Shown: positions 1-11,009, numbered from the stretch's first letter. The stretch is 64,000 bases of DNA from Cephalotus follicularis (GCA_001972305.1 BDDD01001627.1:129908-193907); one strand, 5' to 3'. Program-made: numbers and translations. The notes: generated by a model from the letters alone, not told the origin.

Positions 1-724
1 GGATTTTTTGTTCAATTTCACCTCATGAGTCATGAGGGAGCCAAGTAGTTCTTCGATCTCCATGACCTTTAGGTCCTTCGACTCTTCAATTGTCGTGACC
101 TTTGGTTCCCACTCATCATTAAGGCAATCGAGCAATTTCCTAACGAGTTCATCTTTGCCAAAAACCTTGCCAAGGCCAAGAAGAGCATTAGTGATATCAA
201 GCAAACGATTATATAATTTTTTGATGGATTCGTTTGGTTGCATTTTAAATAATTCATAGTCTCTATTCAACAAAGCAAGTTTGGCATTTTTAACTTGCTC
301 GGTACCCTCATGGATAAGGATGAGCAATTTACACACATCATGTGCGGAGGTGCATCTCCTAACAAGATTATATTCGGCCTTATCTAAAGATACAAGCAAA
401 ATATTTAGGGCCTTGTTATCTATGGTCAATTTTTTAAAATCATCACCATCTCATTCGTCTTCCGTTTTAGCAACGCATTCATTTTTATCATTTATTTTCA
501 TGGGGATGTGAGGACCATTTTTGACACTAAGCCAATTCTTGAAGTTTCTAGACTTAAAGTAAATCTCCATACGACTTTTTCAATAGGGAAAATCGTCACC
601 ACTAAAAAATGGCACCTTAAATTCGGAGACATCGTCATGGTTTCTAGTTTTGTTATTTATGCTAGTGGATGTCATGATCTTTGACTCAAGATGTTAATCT
701 TCAAAAAAAAAATGAGGACACAAT

Positions 725-735
725 CTCTGATACCA
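725..735 (-). other. Primer-binding site (initiator tRNA-Met type)
   Basis: The minus strand reads TGGTATCAGAG two bases inside the LTR end at 738. This is the usual complement of the 3' end of initiator tRNA-Met in plant copia elements and it fixes the LTR boundary and the element's orientation. Confidence 0.85.
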
Positions 736-737
736 AT

Positions 738-2138
738 TGTAGGAAGTCTAGAGGGGGGGTGAATAGACTTATAAAATTAAACTAGCAATAATCCTAGAAA
801 CAAATTAATCACAATCACTCAAATGCGGAAATTTAAAAAGTGTAGGGTTGAGAGAGTTGCAAACAAATATATAGTGGTTCGGCAAACCGCCTACGTCCAC
901 TCCCCAAGGCCCCCCCTTGAGTATTTCACTAGTGTGCCCCAATCCGGGCTTGAAACTCCTACCGAGCTTCAACGACTTTCGCTCCAACCAAGCGAATACA
1001 AGGTTTGCTCCTTCCGAGCTATACAAGAGACAACCTCTCTTGTTTACAAGTAAATTTGAAAGCGTTTGAATGGTTTACAAATTCTCAACGAATTTGTTTA
1101 CAATTTAGCTCAACTCTAACAAAGTTTCTAATGATTGAGAAAGTATAAAGGGAAGGCTTTGTAATGTGTGAAATTGCTTCAATATATTTTCTTTTGGTGT
1201 TGAGAGTGTTTAGAATGATGCTTGAGTTGCCTTGAATGATTATCCAACTTGATTGCTTGAAGTCATTTGAAGAATGCTCCACTTTTGCTTATAAACATGT
1301 GCTCAAACGGATCTATTTTTAAATGTCTGGCACAATCCAGTCGGCTGGATTTCCTGGGCAGTCAGCTGAAGTTGATGGCGTGTTTTTCAAATATAGCCGT
1401 TAGATGAAGGTAGTCGGCTGCTTCCTCTGGGCAGTCGGCTGGTGGGGCTTGACAGTCGGCTGGTGCTCTGTTCCAGTCGGCTAGTTGAGGTGGATTGGAC
1501 TTCCAAAAAGCTACTGCCAAATGTTGCACATTTTGTTGACAGTCGGCTGGAGATGTTGACAGTCGACTGGTGAGCCTTGACAGTCGACTGGTGTCCTGCT
1601 TCAGTTGGCTGGTTGAGGTGGTATGGAGTTCAAAAACCTACTGCCTCAATTTGACACACTTGACAGTCGGGTGGATATGTTGACAATCGACTGGTGAGCC
1701 TTGACAGTCGACTGGTGTTCTGCTTCAGTCGGCTGGTTGAGGTGGTATGGAGTTCAAAAACCTACTGCCTCAATTTGACACACTTGATAGTCGACTGGAC
1801 CTCCTTGGCAGTCGGCTGTTTTGTCCTGGCAGTCGGCTGCTCCCCTGATGCAGTCGGCTGGTGTGGAGTATACCTGTAGTTGCTGGGATTCCTTCAAGAA
1901 CCAGTCGGCTGTTTAATCAAAACAGTCGACTGCTCAACCGAAACAGTCGGCTGTCCAACCTGGGCAGTCGGGTGTTTTTGCCTGTATCTGCAGAAATAAC
2001 CTTTGCACAACTTTGGGCATTAAATCAAGTGAGTATATGAATTGATAGCTCAAAGAATTATGCATACAGGTATTACTTGTTTGTTAATCATTGAAATAAC
2101 ACATGTTAAGGCAATTAACGGGGTGGCAAAGGCCAACA
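738..2138 (-). repeat. 5' LTR of the SIRE-like copia element
   Basis: On the plus strand the block starts TGTAGG and ends CCAACA, giving TGTTGG...CCTACA on the coding strand. It sits two bases from a tRNA-Met-type primer-binding site. It is about 1.4 kb long. The part near 738-1030 (R/U5 side) shares its wording with the solo LTR at 3268-4486 (a gtggttcg-type box and a gggtgaat box near the end), so both belong to one lineage. The U3 side holds a dense array of CAGTCGGCTGG-like words. Confidence 0.8.
1329..1975. repeat. Array of CAGTCGRCTGG words inside the SIRE LTR
   Basis: About two dozen copies of CAGTCGGCTGG, CAGTCGACTGG and close variants lie at irregular 20-60 bp spacing. Part of the array (about 1484 to 1800) is organised as a higher-order repeat of about 124-128 bp, in which a 'gttgaggtgg...acctactgcc' spacer returns three times (near 1484, 1612 and 1736). 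The CAGTCGACTG form is a perfect 10-bp palindrome. The same word recurs in an unrelated gypsy-type LTR at 48572-48785. Confidence 0.9.
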
Positions 2139-2816
2139 ATATATACACACACACACACGCGCGCGCGCGCGCTCACGCACACACACATACACGTCTACAA
2201 CTTATAATACTAATATAAAATATACCTATATAATATTTGATTATAAGTAAATTATTGTAATTTAATACGATTATATAGTAAGAGTATTATGAGATTTTTA
2301 CTTAGATTCCTACAATATTCTTATGTTGAACCAAACACTAGAATGAAACATTCATAGGAATCAACATTATTGAACCAAATAGTAATGTGATTCCTCGTGG
2401 GAATGCGAAACCTAGGAATAAGGTACCTAGGAATGTTATTTCATTCCCTCCAAAAAGATTACCCAAATCAAATGCACCGTTAACCTCATTTGTTGTTTGG
2501 TTTCTCAGTATGCATAAATTGTCCCCCCATTGGTGTTTGGTGTGAATTTCAATGTTTTGGTGTAACCGATTAATAAAATCATCCAAGTCACCGTTAACCA
2601 CGTAGGATGCCACGTTAGCAAATTTAACAAAAATGGATGGAATTTTGATGGAGTTCTTTATTTGATCTAATTGTAAACGTTCAATATCTTAATTGAGCTA
2701 ATTTTTTGTTTGGTACGCAATTGGTACCTTAGACCAAAGTTTGATACGCAATTTAATACTCCTAACTAATTTGATTCGATTAAAATTTATTCAAACTTAA
2801 ATTTTTAATAACAATT

Positions 2817-2863
<47 letters not shown>

Positions 2864-3267
2864 ACATACATGTATACACATACATTTTAATAAACATAAA
2901 TTACTTAATTAATATGTTAATCTATACATAATAAAGAATGAAAAAAATAATCGTTACTATACATTAACACTATTTTATTATTTCGATAGTTAATTAAATA
3001 TGCTTTATGTTTTATTGCTAATGATTTATAACAAGGATAAATATTATTATATCAAATTAATCATTTTAATAGTTGACATAATTAATAAACGTGTCAATTA
3101 TGAGTCAATTTCAGGTTTCGTAGGTTGACCCAAAATTGACCAATTTATTAATCGTATCAAACGGATTGACCCGAACTCATTTAATCTTGACCCAAATTCG
3201 TTTATTTCGTATCGATTTCATATCGTGTCATCGTGTCATGACTCGAATTACCACTCATATTCACATG
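2139..3267. other. AT-rich spacer with microsatellites and half of a MITE
   Basis: No gene is visible. The stretch holds an (AC)n(GC)n(CA)n microsatellite at 2139-2192, directly against the LTR end, and a (TG)n run near 2817-2862. Positions about 2580-2772 are one arm of the foldback MITE family seen complete at 4635-4934: the words for 'caattggtaccttagacc' and 'aggatgcca' occur in both. The short minus-strand open frame at 2338-2613 matches no family I recognise and is probably chance. Confidence 0.6.
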
Positions 3268-4486
3268 TGAAAGTACTACAAGAGATGGGTGAATTATAAT
3301 ATATGTGAAAGTGTTAAACTTTTCAATTTAAAGGCTTATGAACATAAAATGAGCAATTCAAATTAGGATGCAATGTAACGCAAAAGCAATAAGTAAATGA
3401 CTTAAAAAGAATTGCAATTAAAGAGAGTAAGGGTGATGAAATTGCAAACACAATTTAGAGTGGTTCGACCAAATCTCTTAATTACATTTACTTTTTTCAA
3501 GACCTTCTTGAGATTCCACTAGTATCCAAAACTTGAATACAATCTCTGACTTTCTTTACGGGAACAATTCGGTGCGCCTTACAATTTGTGTTTGAACTCA
3601 AACACTTAGACTTTCTAACCAAAGCCTAAAGCAAGAGTTCACTTCCCTTGATAATAAAACAATTACAAGAAAGTGTTTAGTGCTTGTATAACCTTTATAA
3701 TGTTTGATTTTGAATAAATAAAATCACTACAGCACTCATGATTAGAGAATAAAAGCTTTGCTTAAACTTTTGAGGCTTGTTTAACTTGTAAGAATATAGC
3801 TCAAAGAGTTAATGACTTGTATAAGAGTTGATAAGTGTAGTTTATGTTCTTCAACTGTAAAAAAAAAACCCAATATACTTCTTGAGTGAATAGAGCAATT
3901 GGTGAGAGGCTTCAATTCCATCTGAATTTGTCGACCGGATTAATGATTTCCAGCGTAAGTGCCAACGGTTATGAGCTGAGCATCATCGCTTAGTTGTTAC
4001 TGTTAGGCTCTGACTTTGAATCCTCGATTTTAAACTTTGTCGGTTAGCCTTAAGCTTTCCTTGTGCTTTGCAAAGCGCGGACGCTTTCCTCTAAGCATTG
4101 TTGGTTAAGCTTGTTTGATATGTTCACAATACACTGCTAAGCGTTGATGCTTAGTGTTCAAAGGTCACTATTTAGTTTAAGCATTGACTCTTAACCCTTT
4201 AGCATCGTCGGTTAGCAAAATTGACTTGGTTCAAAACCTACTATCAATAAGCGTTGACGCTTGACTTCTGGGCGTCGTCGATTTAAACAGTTTCTGCTTA
4301 AGCGCTGTCACTTTATACCTGGGCGTCGTCGCTTTAGCCAAATTCTGCTCAAAACATGTTTAAAATGCTTCCAAGTTGATTTTTTTTATATATTTCGCTT
4401 ATTACAACATCTTACACATTTAAACAAATTATGTTAGAAACAAATATGTTATCATCAAAATTAGGATTGAGTCAAAAATGTCAACA
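3268..4486 (-). repeat. Solo LTR, SIRE-like copia family
   Basis: On the plus strand the block runs TGAAAG...TCAACA. On the minus strand it opens TGTTGACATTTTTGA followed by the TTTTGATGATAACA word typical of SIRE LTRs. Flanks acatg (3263-3267) and atatg (4487-4491) match at four of five bases, as expected for an old target duplication. No PBS, polypurine tract or coding region adjoins, so it is a solo LTR. Its R/U5 side resembles the LTR at 738-2138, but the U3 array uses a different motif. Confidence 0.65.
3905..4345. repeat. Array of GCGTYGWCGCTT-like words inside the solo LTR
   Basis: About a dozen degenerate units such as taagcgttgacgctt, gggcgtcgtcgcttta and ctaagcgttgatgctta lie within about 440 bp. 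Each is roughly palindromic (AAGCG..CGCTT) and CpG-bearing, though several have decayed to TpG/CpA. The same motif type appears in a gypsy LTR at 38908-39390. Confidence 0.8.
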
Positions 4487-4634
4487 ATATGTAATATTGC
4501 TTTTGCCGAATCTTTTTGACTAGTCAGTTGGCCATCATGATGTTGCCTATCGATTTCCTTGACTAATTAAGGATTTTTTTTCTCTTTCAAATACATTAGA
4601 TGATAGTGTATATCATTGCAAATAATATTTTATC

Positions 4635-4934
4635 AGAAGTATCAAATTACGTACCAAAGTTTGGTCTAAGGTACCAATTGCGTACTGAACAAAAAATTGG
4701 CTCAATTAAGGTACTAAATGTTTACAATTAGTTCAAATAGAAAATTCCGTCAAATTTTCATCTATTGCCTTGTTGATATGACATCCTACGTGGTATTGAC
4801 GGGGGGCGTTGACATGGACATGTCAACACCGCGTAGGATGCCAAGTAAGCAAATCTAAGGGAAATGGATGGAACTTTGACGAAGTTATTTATTTGATCTA
4901 ATTGTTAACACTCAGTACGTAATTTGATACTTCT
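4635..4934. mobile_element. Foldback MITE, about 300 bp
   Basis: The left end AGAAGTATCAAATTACGTAC is mirrored by GTACGTAATTTGATACTTCT at the right end, and the inverted similarity continues to the centre near 4800. The family is present as a single arm at about 2580-2772. It has no coding capacity. The superfamily is uncertain; long inverted arms suggest a Mutator-like or foldback element. No clean target duplication was found. Confidence 0.75.
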
Positions 4935-4990
4935 GGCATGATAAAATGTTAAGGGAATTAAAACCAAGAGGTTTTTTATAATATCTAAAA

Positions 4991-5424
4991 GGGAAAAGTG
5001 AATATGTTGGATCGCCTTATATCCTGGATCAGGCTTAAGTTCTGGATCAACTAAAAACGACATGCGTACGAGTTATATTTCACAAATTCGACCATTGGGT
5101 TTGATAATCCATATACGTAGATCATATTTACAAATTCTAAAATTGATTGAATACTTCTAACTATTTCGTTTTATATAACAATCTGGACCATTATAATTAT
5201 ATATGAGAAAAATCTAGCTTAACCGTTAAAATTGTTATATGATAATGAAATAGTTAGAGAATTTCAATTCTCTTCAAAATTGATATGTATGATCTACACA
5301 TATAGATTATCAAATAGAATGGTCAGATTTGTAAAATATAACTCATAAGCATGCCGTTTTTTAGGTGATCCAACACCTAAGCCTGATCCAACATGTAAGG
5401 CGATCCAACATATTCACATTCCCC
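4991..5424. mobile_element. Foldback MITE, copy A of a tandem pair
   Basis: The left end (gggaaaagtgaatatgttgg) and right end (ccaacatattcacattcccc) are inverted copies, and the two halves pair over almost the whole length, with repeated ggatc words in each arm. It is non-coding and of unknown superfamily. Confidence 0.8.
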
Positions 5425-5840
5425 TTAAATATGCTGGATCGTCTTATATACTGGATCAGACTTAGGTGCTAGATCAACGAAAAACGGCATGCTTACAAGT
5501 TATATTTTACAAATCCGACCGTTAGGTTTGATAATCCATATACGTAGGTCATAGATACAAATTTTGAAGTCGATTGAATACTTATAACTATTTCGTTTTC
5601 ATATAACAATCTGTATCGTTATAACTAGATATAAAGAAAAACTAGTTTAGCTGTTAAAATTGTTATATGATAATGAAATAGTGAGCGAATTTTAATTCGC
5701 TTCAAAATTGATATGTATTATCTACACATATATATTATAAAATAGAATGGTCGGATTTATAAAATATAACTCGTAAGCATGCCGTTTTTAAGTGATCCAG
5801 TACCTAAGCATGAGGCGATCCAATATATTCAATTTCCCCT
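5425..5840. mobile_element. Foldback MITE, copy B of a tandem pair
   Basis: This is the same family and orientation as copy A and begins where copy A ends. Both arms are again inverted copies of each other. Adjacent copies may reflect insertion beside or into a sibling, or a local duplication. Copy B ends about 525 bp upstream of the bHLH start codon. Confidence 0.75.
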
Positions 5841-5929
5841 ATTTAAAAATAGAGAGATTGCACTGTTAACGCTTTTAAACATAAACAAGTTTTTGTAATC
5901 TATCCCTAAAAAAAGAAGGCTTATGATTT

Positions 5930-6240
5930 AATTTGTCTCCCGAACTTTTACCAAAAGTATCAATTCCTCTTTAAACTTCAAAATTGTTCAATCAAGAGTC
6001 TAAACTTTCAATTTTGACTCAATTGAAGACTTAAGATGACAAAAAATTATGAACAGAAGAGTTAGTATATAATATTAAGAAGAATTTTTTAACAAAAATA
6101 TCATAATTATACCTAAATTAAGTTTTTTTTTTATATCAGTTTCTTAATTAAGTTAAAATTAAAAGTTTAGGTAATTGATTAAACTATTTTAAAATTTAAA
6201 GGATAATTAATATATTTAGTGTAAATTTAAGTGAAAAATT
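5930..6240. mobile_element. Probable decayed foldback MITE in the bHLH promoter
   Basis: The text around 5941-6025 (cgaacttttac..., ctaaactttcaattttgac) reappears inverted around 6130-6200 with several mismatches. It ends about 125 bp before the start codon, so it occupies the proximal promoter. The call is tentative because the arms are AT-rich and diverged. Confidence 0.45.
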
Positions 6241-6365
6241 GAATCTTTAAAAAAAATAATAATAAGAGAGAGAGACGGAGACACAACACGACATAGCACA
6301 GTGCTAAGCTAGAAAATCCTTCTAATTGTAAATTTCTCCGAAAAAAAAAACAATTAATCGTCAAT
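6241..6365 (+). promoter_or_regulatory. Likely 5' leader of the bHLH gene
   Basis: A purine (GA) run at about 6265-6285 is followed by a mixed-composition stretch leading to the ATG at 6366. It is less AT-rich than the DNA upstream and fits a plant 5' untranslated region. I could not fix a TATA box or transcription start. Confidence 0.4.
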
Positions 6366-9300
6366 ATGGATCGTCATCGTCAACAAAAAAACGACGCATT
6401 CCCCCAATCCCTAAATCCATCTCCCCAAATCGACTTTCGACAGCCACCTCCCGATCCTCGCGTGGCCACCAATCGCCACCTACCCCAATCCAGGTTCCAC
6501 TTATAGTCTTCTAATTTTGACTTTAGCTCTTTTACCTACATTTTAAATCCTTCATAATCTCTTAATTTTTATTTGTTAGACATGCAGTATAATGTCATTA
6601 ATACAATTTGTGTAAAAAAAACGATTGAAAATGTTTTGATAATAAACTGTGATCTAATCAAGTATTTGGATTCTTACAATTTGTTTGAATCAATTATTAA
6701 CATTAATGATAAAGTAAAATAACAAATTTTTTGTTGAATTTATCGAAATTGAGCATAGAAAATGTGTTAAAACTTTAGAAGTAAAAAGTATTAGGTAATA
6801 TTAATCCTTGGATTGTTTTGTATTCGGTGAGGCATGCTTGATAGATTGCCTAATGAGTTACTTCTTTGATCATTTTGATTGTATGTGTTCCAGCCAAAGG
6901 CCTGAAGGGGAATTCAAGGATTGTAATGCTGCAAGGAAAACTCAAAAGGCTGATCGTGAGAAGTTGCGTAGGGACCGACTTAATGAGCAGTTTATTGAGC
7001 TAGGAAATGCGCTAGGTAAATTATAAATTTCTTCCAATTAATTAAATTTTCATTTTTCTTGGCTGTGAATGAGTTAAAAACGAGAAAAGGATGCAAAGCA
7101 TGCAAGTTAAGTTGAGTACTACATAATTTAGTTATACTACTGCGCTTAGTGGAATTATACTTTTATATTGCTTTATGTTGTTCCACATTTATCAAGGTGA
7201 GTCCAGTTTGTGTGGCTAAGAGACATGGCTATTAATTGTGTAGTTGTGTTGTGAGATCCTTCCGTATTGTTATGCAATAGCAATCACGTGTTCTAATGGA
7301 ATTGGATTGTGTTACTTGAAGCTCTAAGGAATAGTAAGTTCTTATCTGATGTCACCCAATTTTCTGGTCCCCTGCTGTTTTCGTCATATGGAACTGTATA
7401 CGTGCAGTCATACATTTGAGAAGTTTTACTCGATCTTTTTATTGAGCTCATGATCTCCTTTCTTTTGGTGATGCAAATATAGGTGAGTCAATGGAGGGCT
7501 GATAAATGCTTTTAGATTTATCTTGTTATAGTTGAAGCAGCAGCAATTACATATAGATATGCTATCAACAGTTTAGTTCTATTGAATTATTTGATTGTAA
7601 CATCTTACTGATGCAGGACAGGCAGATTTAGTTTGCAGCCTGCTAGTGTTTAGGTAGTGGGCTTTATGTGGCAGAGAGTTGCATTTTGTGGGGTTTTGGT
7701 AAATTTATTAGGGTTTTGTTTGTATGTTTGGGGGCTGAATATATAAACAGCACAGAAATTAGATCTCTAGTGTAGTAAAACAGTAGCAATAGAGAACGCA
7801 AATCTTTTTGTTTCAGCATATCTATAATGTACCCGGGATTTAGGGTTTTAGAGATGTAATTGTGTTTGATGAGTTTAAATACAGAAAGAACCTAAATATG
7901 AAACTAGAATACTAGGCTATTAAACAATAGTGATAATAAGCCTCACACCTCGGGAAAGAGGTATCACACCTCAAAGAAGCAATAAACTTTGCTTCCTACC
8001 TTCCTTCCTTCATACAGACAAGCATTCATTCATTCTGACAGACATTCATTCATTGCGACATTGAATGATTGCAAGGCTTTTATATAGACTACTTATCCTA
8101 AATCCTGTAGGGCAAGTATGCCTTATTGGGAAACCTAACTAGCCTCATACTTTGACCACGAAAACTAAATAAACTAATCCTAGGCTAAAATATTAAGACA
8201 TAATAAGTAAACTAAAACGTGCAATTTCCAGAACATCTGGAAACTACACAATTGCCTTCAACTCCAACTCTAAAAGAGTTATTAATAAAATTATTCCAGA
8301 AAATTAAGCTAATGAAACAATAAGTAAACAAGTCTATGGAAAAAGTCTTTTTTCATAAATCAAATTTAAAAGCTGTTACTTATCCAAAAAAAAAAAAATT
8401 AAAAGCTGTTTGTAAACTTATTTGATCTTGGAATTTGTTCTTTTCTTGAGCCTGTCTTGGTCTGCATCACTTATTTATGATAAAGTATTTGACTGTCAAA
8501 TCCTTCAAGCAGAAATCTGTTTTTAATTTTTTGTAAGTTATTGTTGCATCTGTTAATCATCTTCATACTATATTTTCTGGTACTTCGGTAGCCTGGTTAT
8601 CTTTAACTTTGGCTATACATTTTGAAGCTTCCTTTATGCTGCATAAAGTATGAAATCTATGTACATGCAAACTGTGTTATTCTTCCTAACATTTTTTATG
8701 TGCAAATCTGGTCATCATATCTCTTCTAATGTTGGTAGCATGAATAGCACACTTCTTATCACTATTTGTGTGGAAATTTTAATATGCAGATCCTGAGAGG
8801 CCCAAAAATGACAAAGCAACCATTCTAGCTGATACAGTTCAGTTGTTGAAAGACCTGACATCTCAAGTCAACAAACTTAAAGATGAGTATACTACACTCA
8901 CTGAAGAATCTCGTGAGGTGATCTTATTTAATATCTTTGATTTGATAGATTGTGCTGAGATTTGCAAAGTCCCTTAAGGTTAAGATATGTTATTGAGTTT
9001 GTTCAAAGCAGCTGACGCAGGAGAAAAACGATCTTAGAGAAGAGAAGGCATCTCTGAAATCTGATATTGAGAACCTTAATATTCAGTATCAGCAGCGAGT
9101 CAGGGCTATGTTCCCATGGGGTGGTATGGATCACTCGGTTGTCATGGCTCCACCTTCTTATCCATATCCTATTCCAATGGCTATGCCTTCAGGACCAATT
9201 CCCATGCAGCCATATCCTTTCTTTGGAAATCAGAATCCAGGGGTCATTCCTAATCCCTGTTCAACTTTTGTCCCTTATATGGCTCCTAATTCCCTGGTTG

Positions 9301-9735
9301 AACAACAGTCCACGCAATATGCATCTCCACCTGTACAGCCAGGCAGTCAGTCCCATGTCTTAAGCAAACAAGACTCGAAAAATAAGTCATCAAGAGAAAG
9401 CAAGGTGGAGAAAAGTGACGATTCTACTGATGTCACAACAGACTTGGAGTTAAAAACTCCTGGATCTACAGGTGATAAGGTCAGTCATAACCTTTTGGAT
9501 TGGTTTGTGAAACAATTTTTTTAAAACTATTGTCCAATTAATGTCAGATAATAGTTCAATTCAATTGAATGTAATGATTATGCAGGATTTATCATCTGGA
9601 CAAAGAAAATCCAAGAAGTCTATGAGGAAGGAAAATGGTGTAACAGAAATTAGTTCTTCAAGTAGGTGTTCTTCATCTCGCAGTGTACAGGATAGCTCAT
9701 CCAATAGTGTTGATGGTGGCAGAAAAGGCTTATAA
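6366..9735 (+). CDS. bHLH121: bHLH transcription factor, bHLH121/URI-like (five exons)
   Basis: Exons read as 6366-6493, 6894-7015, 8790-8917, 9012-9479 and 9586-9735. All junctions are GT-AG and in phase, giving 331 residues. Residues 54-106 form the bHLH domain: the basic region has K61-E65-R69 at the usual 5-9-13 spacing, followed by REKLRRDRLNEQF, and helix 2 contains KATILADTVQLLKDL. A coiled coil continues to about residue 155. Next comes a proline/methionine-rich stretch beginning MFPWGGMDHSVVMAPP, then a serine-rich tail. This order matches subgroup IVb, best bHLH121 of Arabidopsis, a nuclear factor that pairs with IVc bHLH proteins and acts upstream of iron-deficiency genes (family knowledge). 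PYE and bHLH11 are less likely because of the FPWGGMDH segment. The protein looks intact, about family length. Intron 2 (about 1.8 kb) is unusually long. MITEs crowd the promoter. Confidence 0.9.
7016..8789 (+). other. Long second intron of the bHLH gene, with repeat-like content
   Basis: The intron is about 1.77 kb, against about 0.1-0.4 kb for the others. Around 7850-8340 the text changes character. On the minus strand it shows a TATATAAAAG box (near 8075) and a short duplicated unit (acattcattcatt, about 8027-8063), which suggests a small LTR-type or other insertion. I found no terminal repeats or target duplication, so no family is assigned. Confidence 0.35.
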
Positions 9736-10411
9736 CATAGAAAGGGGTAAAAATTAAGAGTTTGGAGGGTCAGATTATTCATCTTCCACCTATTTATGAT
9801 TTATTCCTCATCGCTAATTTATTGTGTTTGCCCTCAAGTTCTTTCATTCTTATTTCTGGACTAATTTTAAGTCTCCGTAGAATCTGAATTGCCTCTAAAC
9901 TGAATTAATATGATAGAGGTATTATGTTCTGCTTTCGCTGGTGTACATTAGGTTGGATTTCGCTGGTCACCTCTCCGCACGGGGTCTTGACTCTCGGAGA
10001 TTATGGTTGAGGTTCTCTCTTTACTATCACTCTATATGTGGGTTTAGACACAGCTGCAAGTGATAGCTTATTGATTGTGAGAAAGAAAAGGTTTCTGCTA
10101 AAAAACATATCATTAGGAGGATTCCTTTGATCAAACTGTACAAAGATGTAAATGTCATCGATTTGTTGACATCGGATTTGTACTTGTTGTAAATAGCAGT
10201 CTTTATATAGAACATAGACACGCTCATAAGCTCTTTTGTCTAGAGAAACTTACTCATGTCGTGTACATTTTCATTCAGGACTATGCCTTGCTATGGTTAA
10301 AATCAAAGAGGTGTATGTATTTGTGGATGGTGAACGAAGCATGTAGGTTGTCATTTGCAATTTTAACATAAGAGATCCATTATGGTTTCACCATAATTAT
10401 TATATACACTA
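9736..10411 (+). other. 3' flank of the bHLH gene, probably 3' UTR plus downstream DNA
   Basis: There is no open frame of note after the stop at 9733-9735. The composition is mixed, with T-rich stretches typical of plant 3' UTRs in the first few hundred bases. I could not fix a polyadenylation site and see no second gene here. Confidence 0.4.
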
Positions 10412-10414
10412 AAA

Positions 10415-10446
10415 AAGTACATTCACTGATCACAGTGAATGTACTT
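10415..10446. repeat. Perfect 14-bp inverted repeat with 4-base loop
   Basis: The arms aagtacattcactg and cagtgaatgtactt flank atca with no mismatch. It stands just before a very AT-rich segment. It could be the border of a small transposon or a chance relic; nothing else marks its role. Confidence 0.7.
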
Positions 10447-10496
10447 CTCTGTCCGTGAATTTTTTTTTTTTTTATTTCTCAGTTTTATCGTTATTT

Positions 10497-10665
10497 ATTT
10501 AATTATTCTCAAAGATGCTATTCTATTGAATTGTCATATCTATTTTATCTTTATTATTTTAATTATTCTCAAATATGATATTACTTTTTCAATTATTATC
10601 AAATATGTCATATTTTTAATTATTCTAAAACATGTCATTTTTTTCCATAATTCTCAAATATGTCA
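10497..10665. repeat. Degenerate short tandem repeat
   Basis: The word aattattctcaaatatgtcat recurs about five times, in varied form, within 170 bp of AT-rich DNA. It lies between the hairpin at 10415 and the Helitron-like end at 11009, so it may be internal to one small element. Confidence 0.55.
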
Positions 10666-10984
10666 TTCAAGATTCATAACCTTAATTATTTCCAATTTTA
10701 TTGACACAATATCATCACATATAGGGGTGAGATTTTTTCATGATTATATCTCTAAAAATTACATAAAATTTCACAAATATAAAAATAAAAATAATCAATT
10801 TATTTTTCATTCAAATTTAATGATTCAAAATCTTATTATAATTATTTTTTTTTAATATTATCTTCTATTCTTTTTAATTTGTCCTTCAAATGACAATTGA
10901 TAAATAAAGATAACATATTATGAAATTTTAAAATAAAAAGTATTTTCCTTGGTCAAAACTATTAAAAAAAAATTGTACCAACCA

Positions 10985-11009
10985 TAACAACGTGCGGCTC
11001 AAACACTAG
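10985..11009 (+). mobile_element. Possible Helitron 3' terminus
   Basis: The text acgtgcggctcaaacactag followed by T resembles non-autonomous plant Helitron ends, which finish CTRR and insert before T. The expected hairpin just upstream is poor and the 5' TC end was not located. The call is tentative. Confidence 0.25.

Larger units (their letters stand above)
1..2138 (-). mobile_element. Ty1-copia element, SIRE/Maximus-like, 5' end (partial, runs off the window)
   Basis: Read on the minus strand this is a 5' LTR (2138 to 738), a primer-binding site, then gag from about 675 down to the window edge. The gag text contains the words LLGSLMTHE, KMQPNES, HEGTEQVKNAKLALL and DEWEPKVTTIEE, which match the UBN2-type gag of the SIRE lineage. 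The rest of the element lies left of the window. Family assignment rests on gag wording and on the LTR/PBS layout. It looks like a fossil with a few breaks; age cannot be estimated because only one LTR is visible. Confidence 0.85.

Noticed and set aside
805-1053. Overlapping open frames on both strands (76 and 73 residues)
   Set aside because: They lie inside the SIRE LTR; no domain; chance frames in the GC-richer R/U5 region.
1694-1879. Repetitive 61-residue frame in the CAGTCGGCTGG array
   Set aside because: Translation of a DNA repeat, not a protein gene.
2139-2192. Microsatellite as a CRISPR-like or telomeric array
   Set aside because: Simple dinucleotide repeat only; no spacers and no TTTAGGG units.
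10439-10855. 138-residue hydrophobic frame
   Set aside because: Ile/Phe-rich translation of AT-rich tandem repeats; not a membrane protein.
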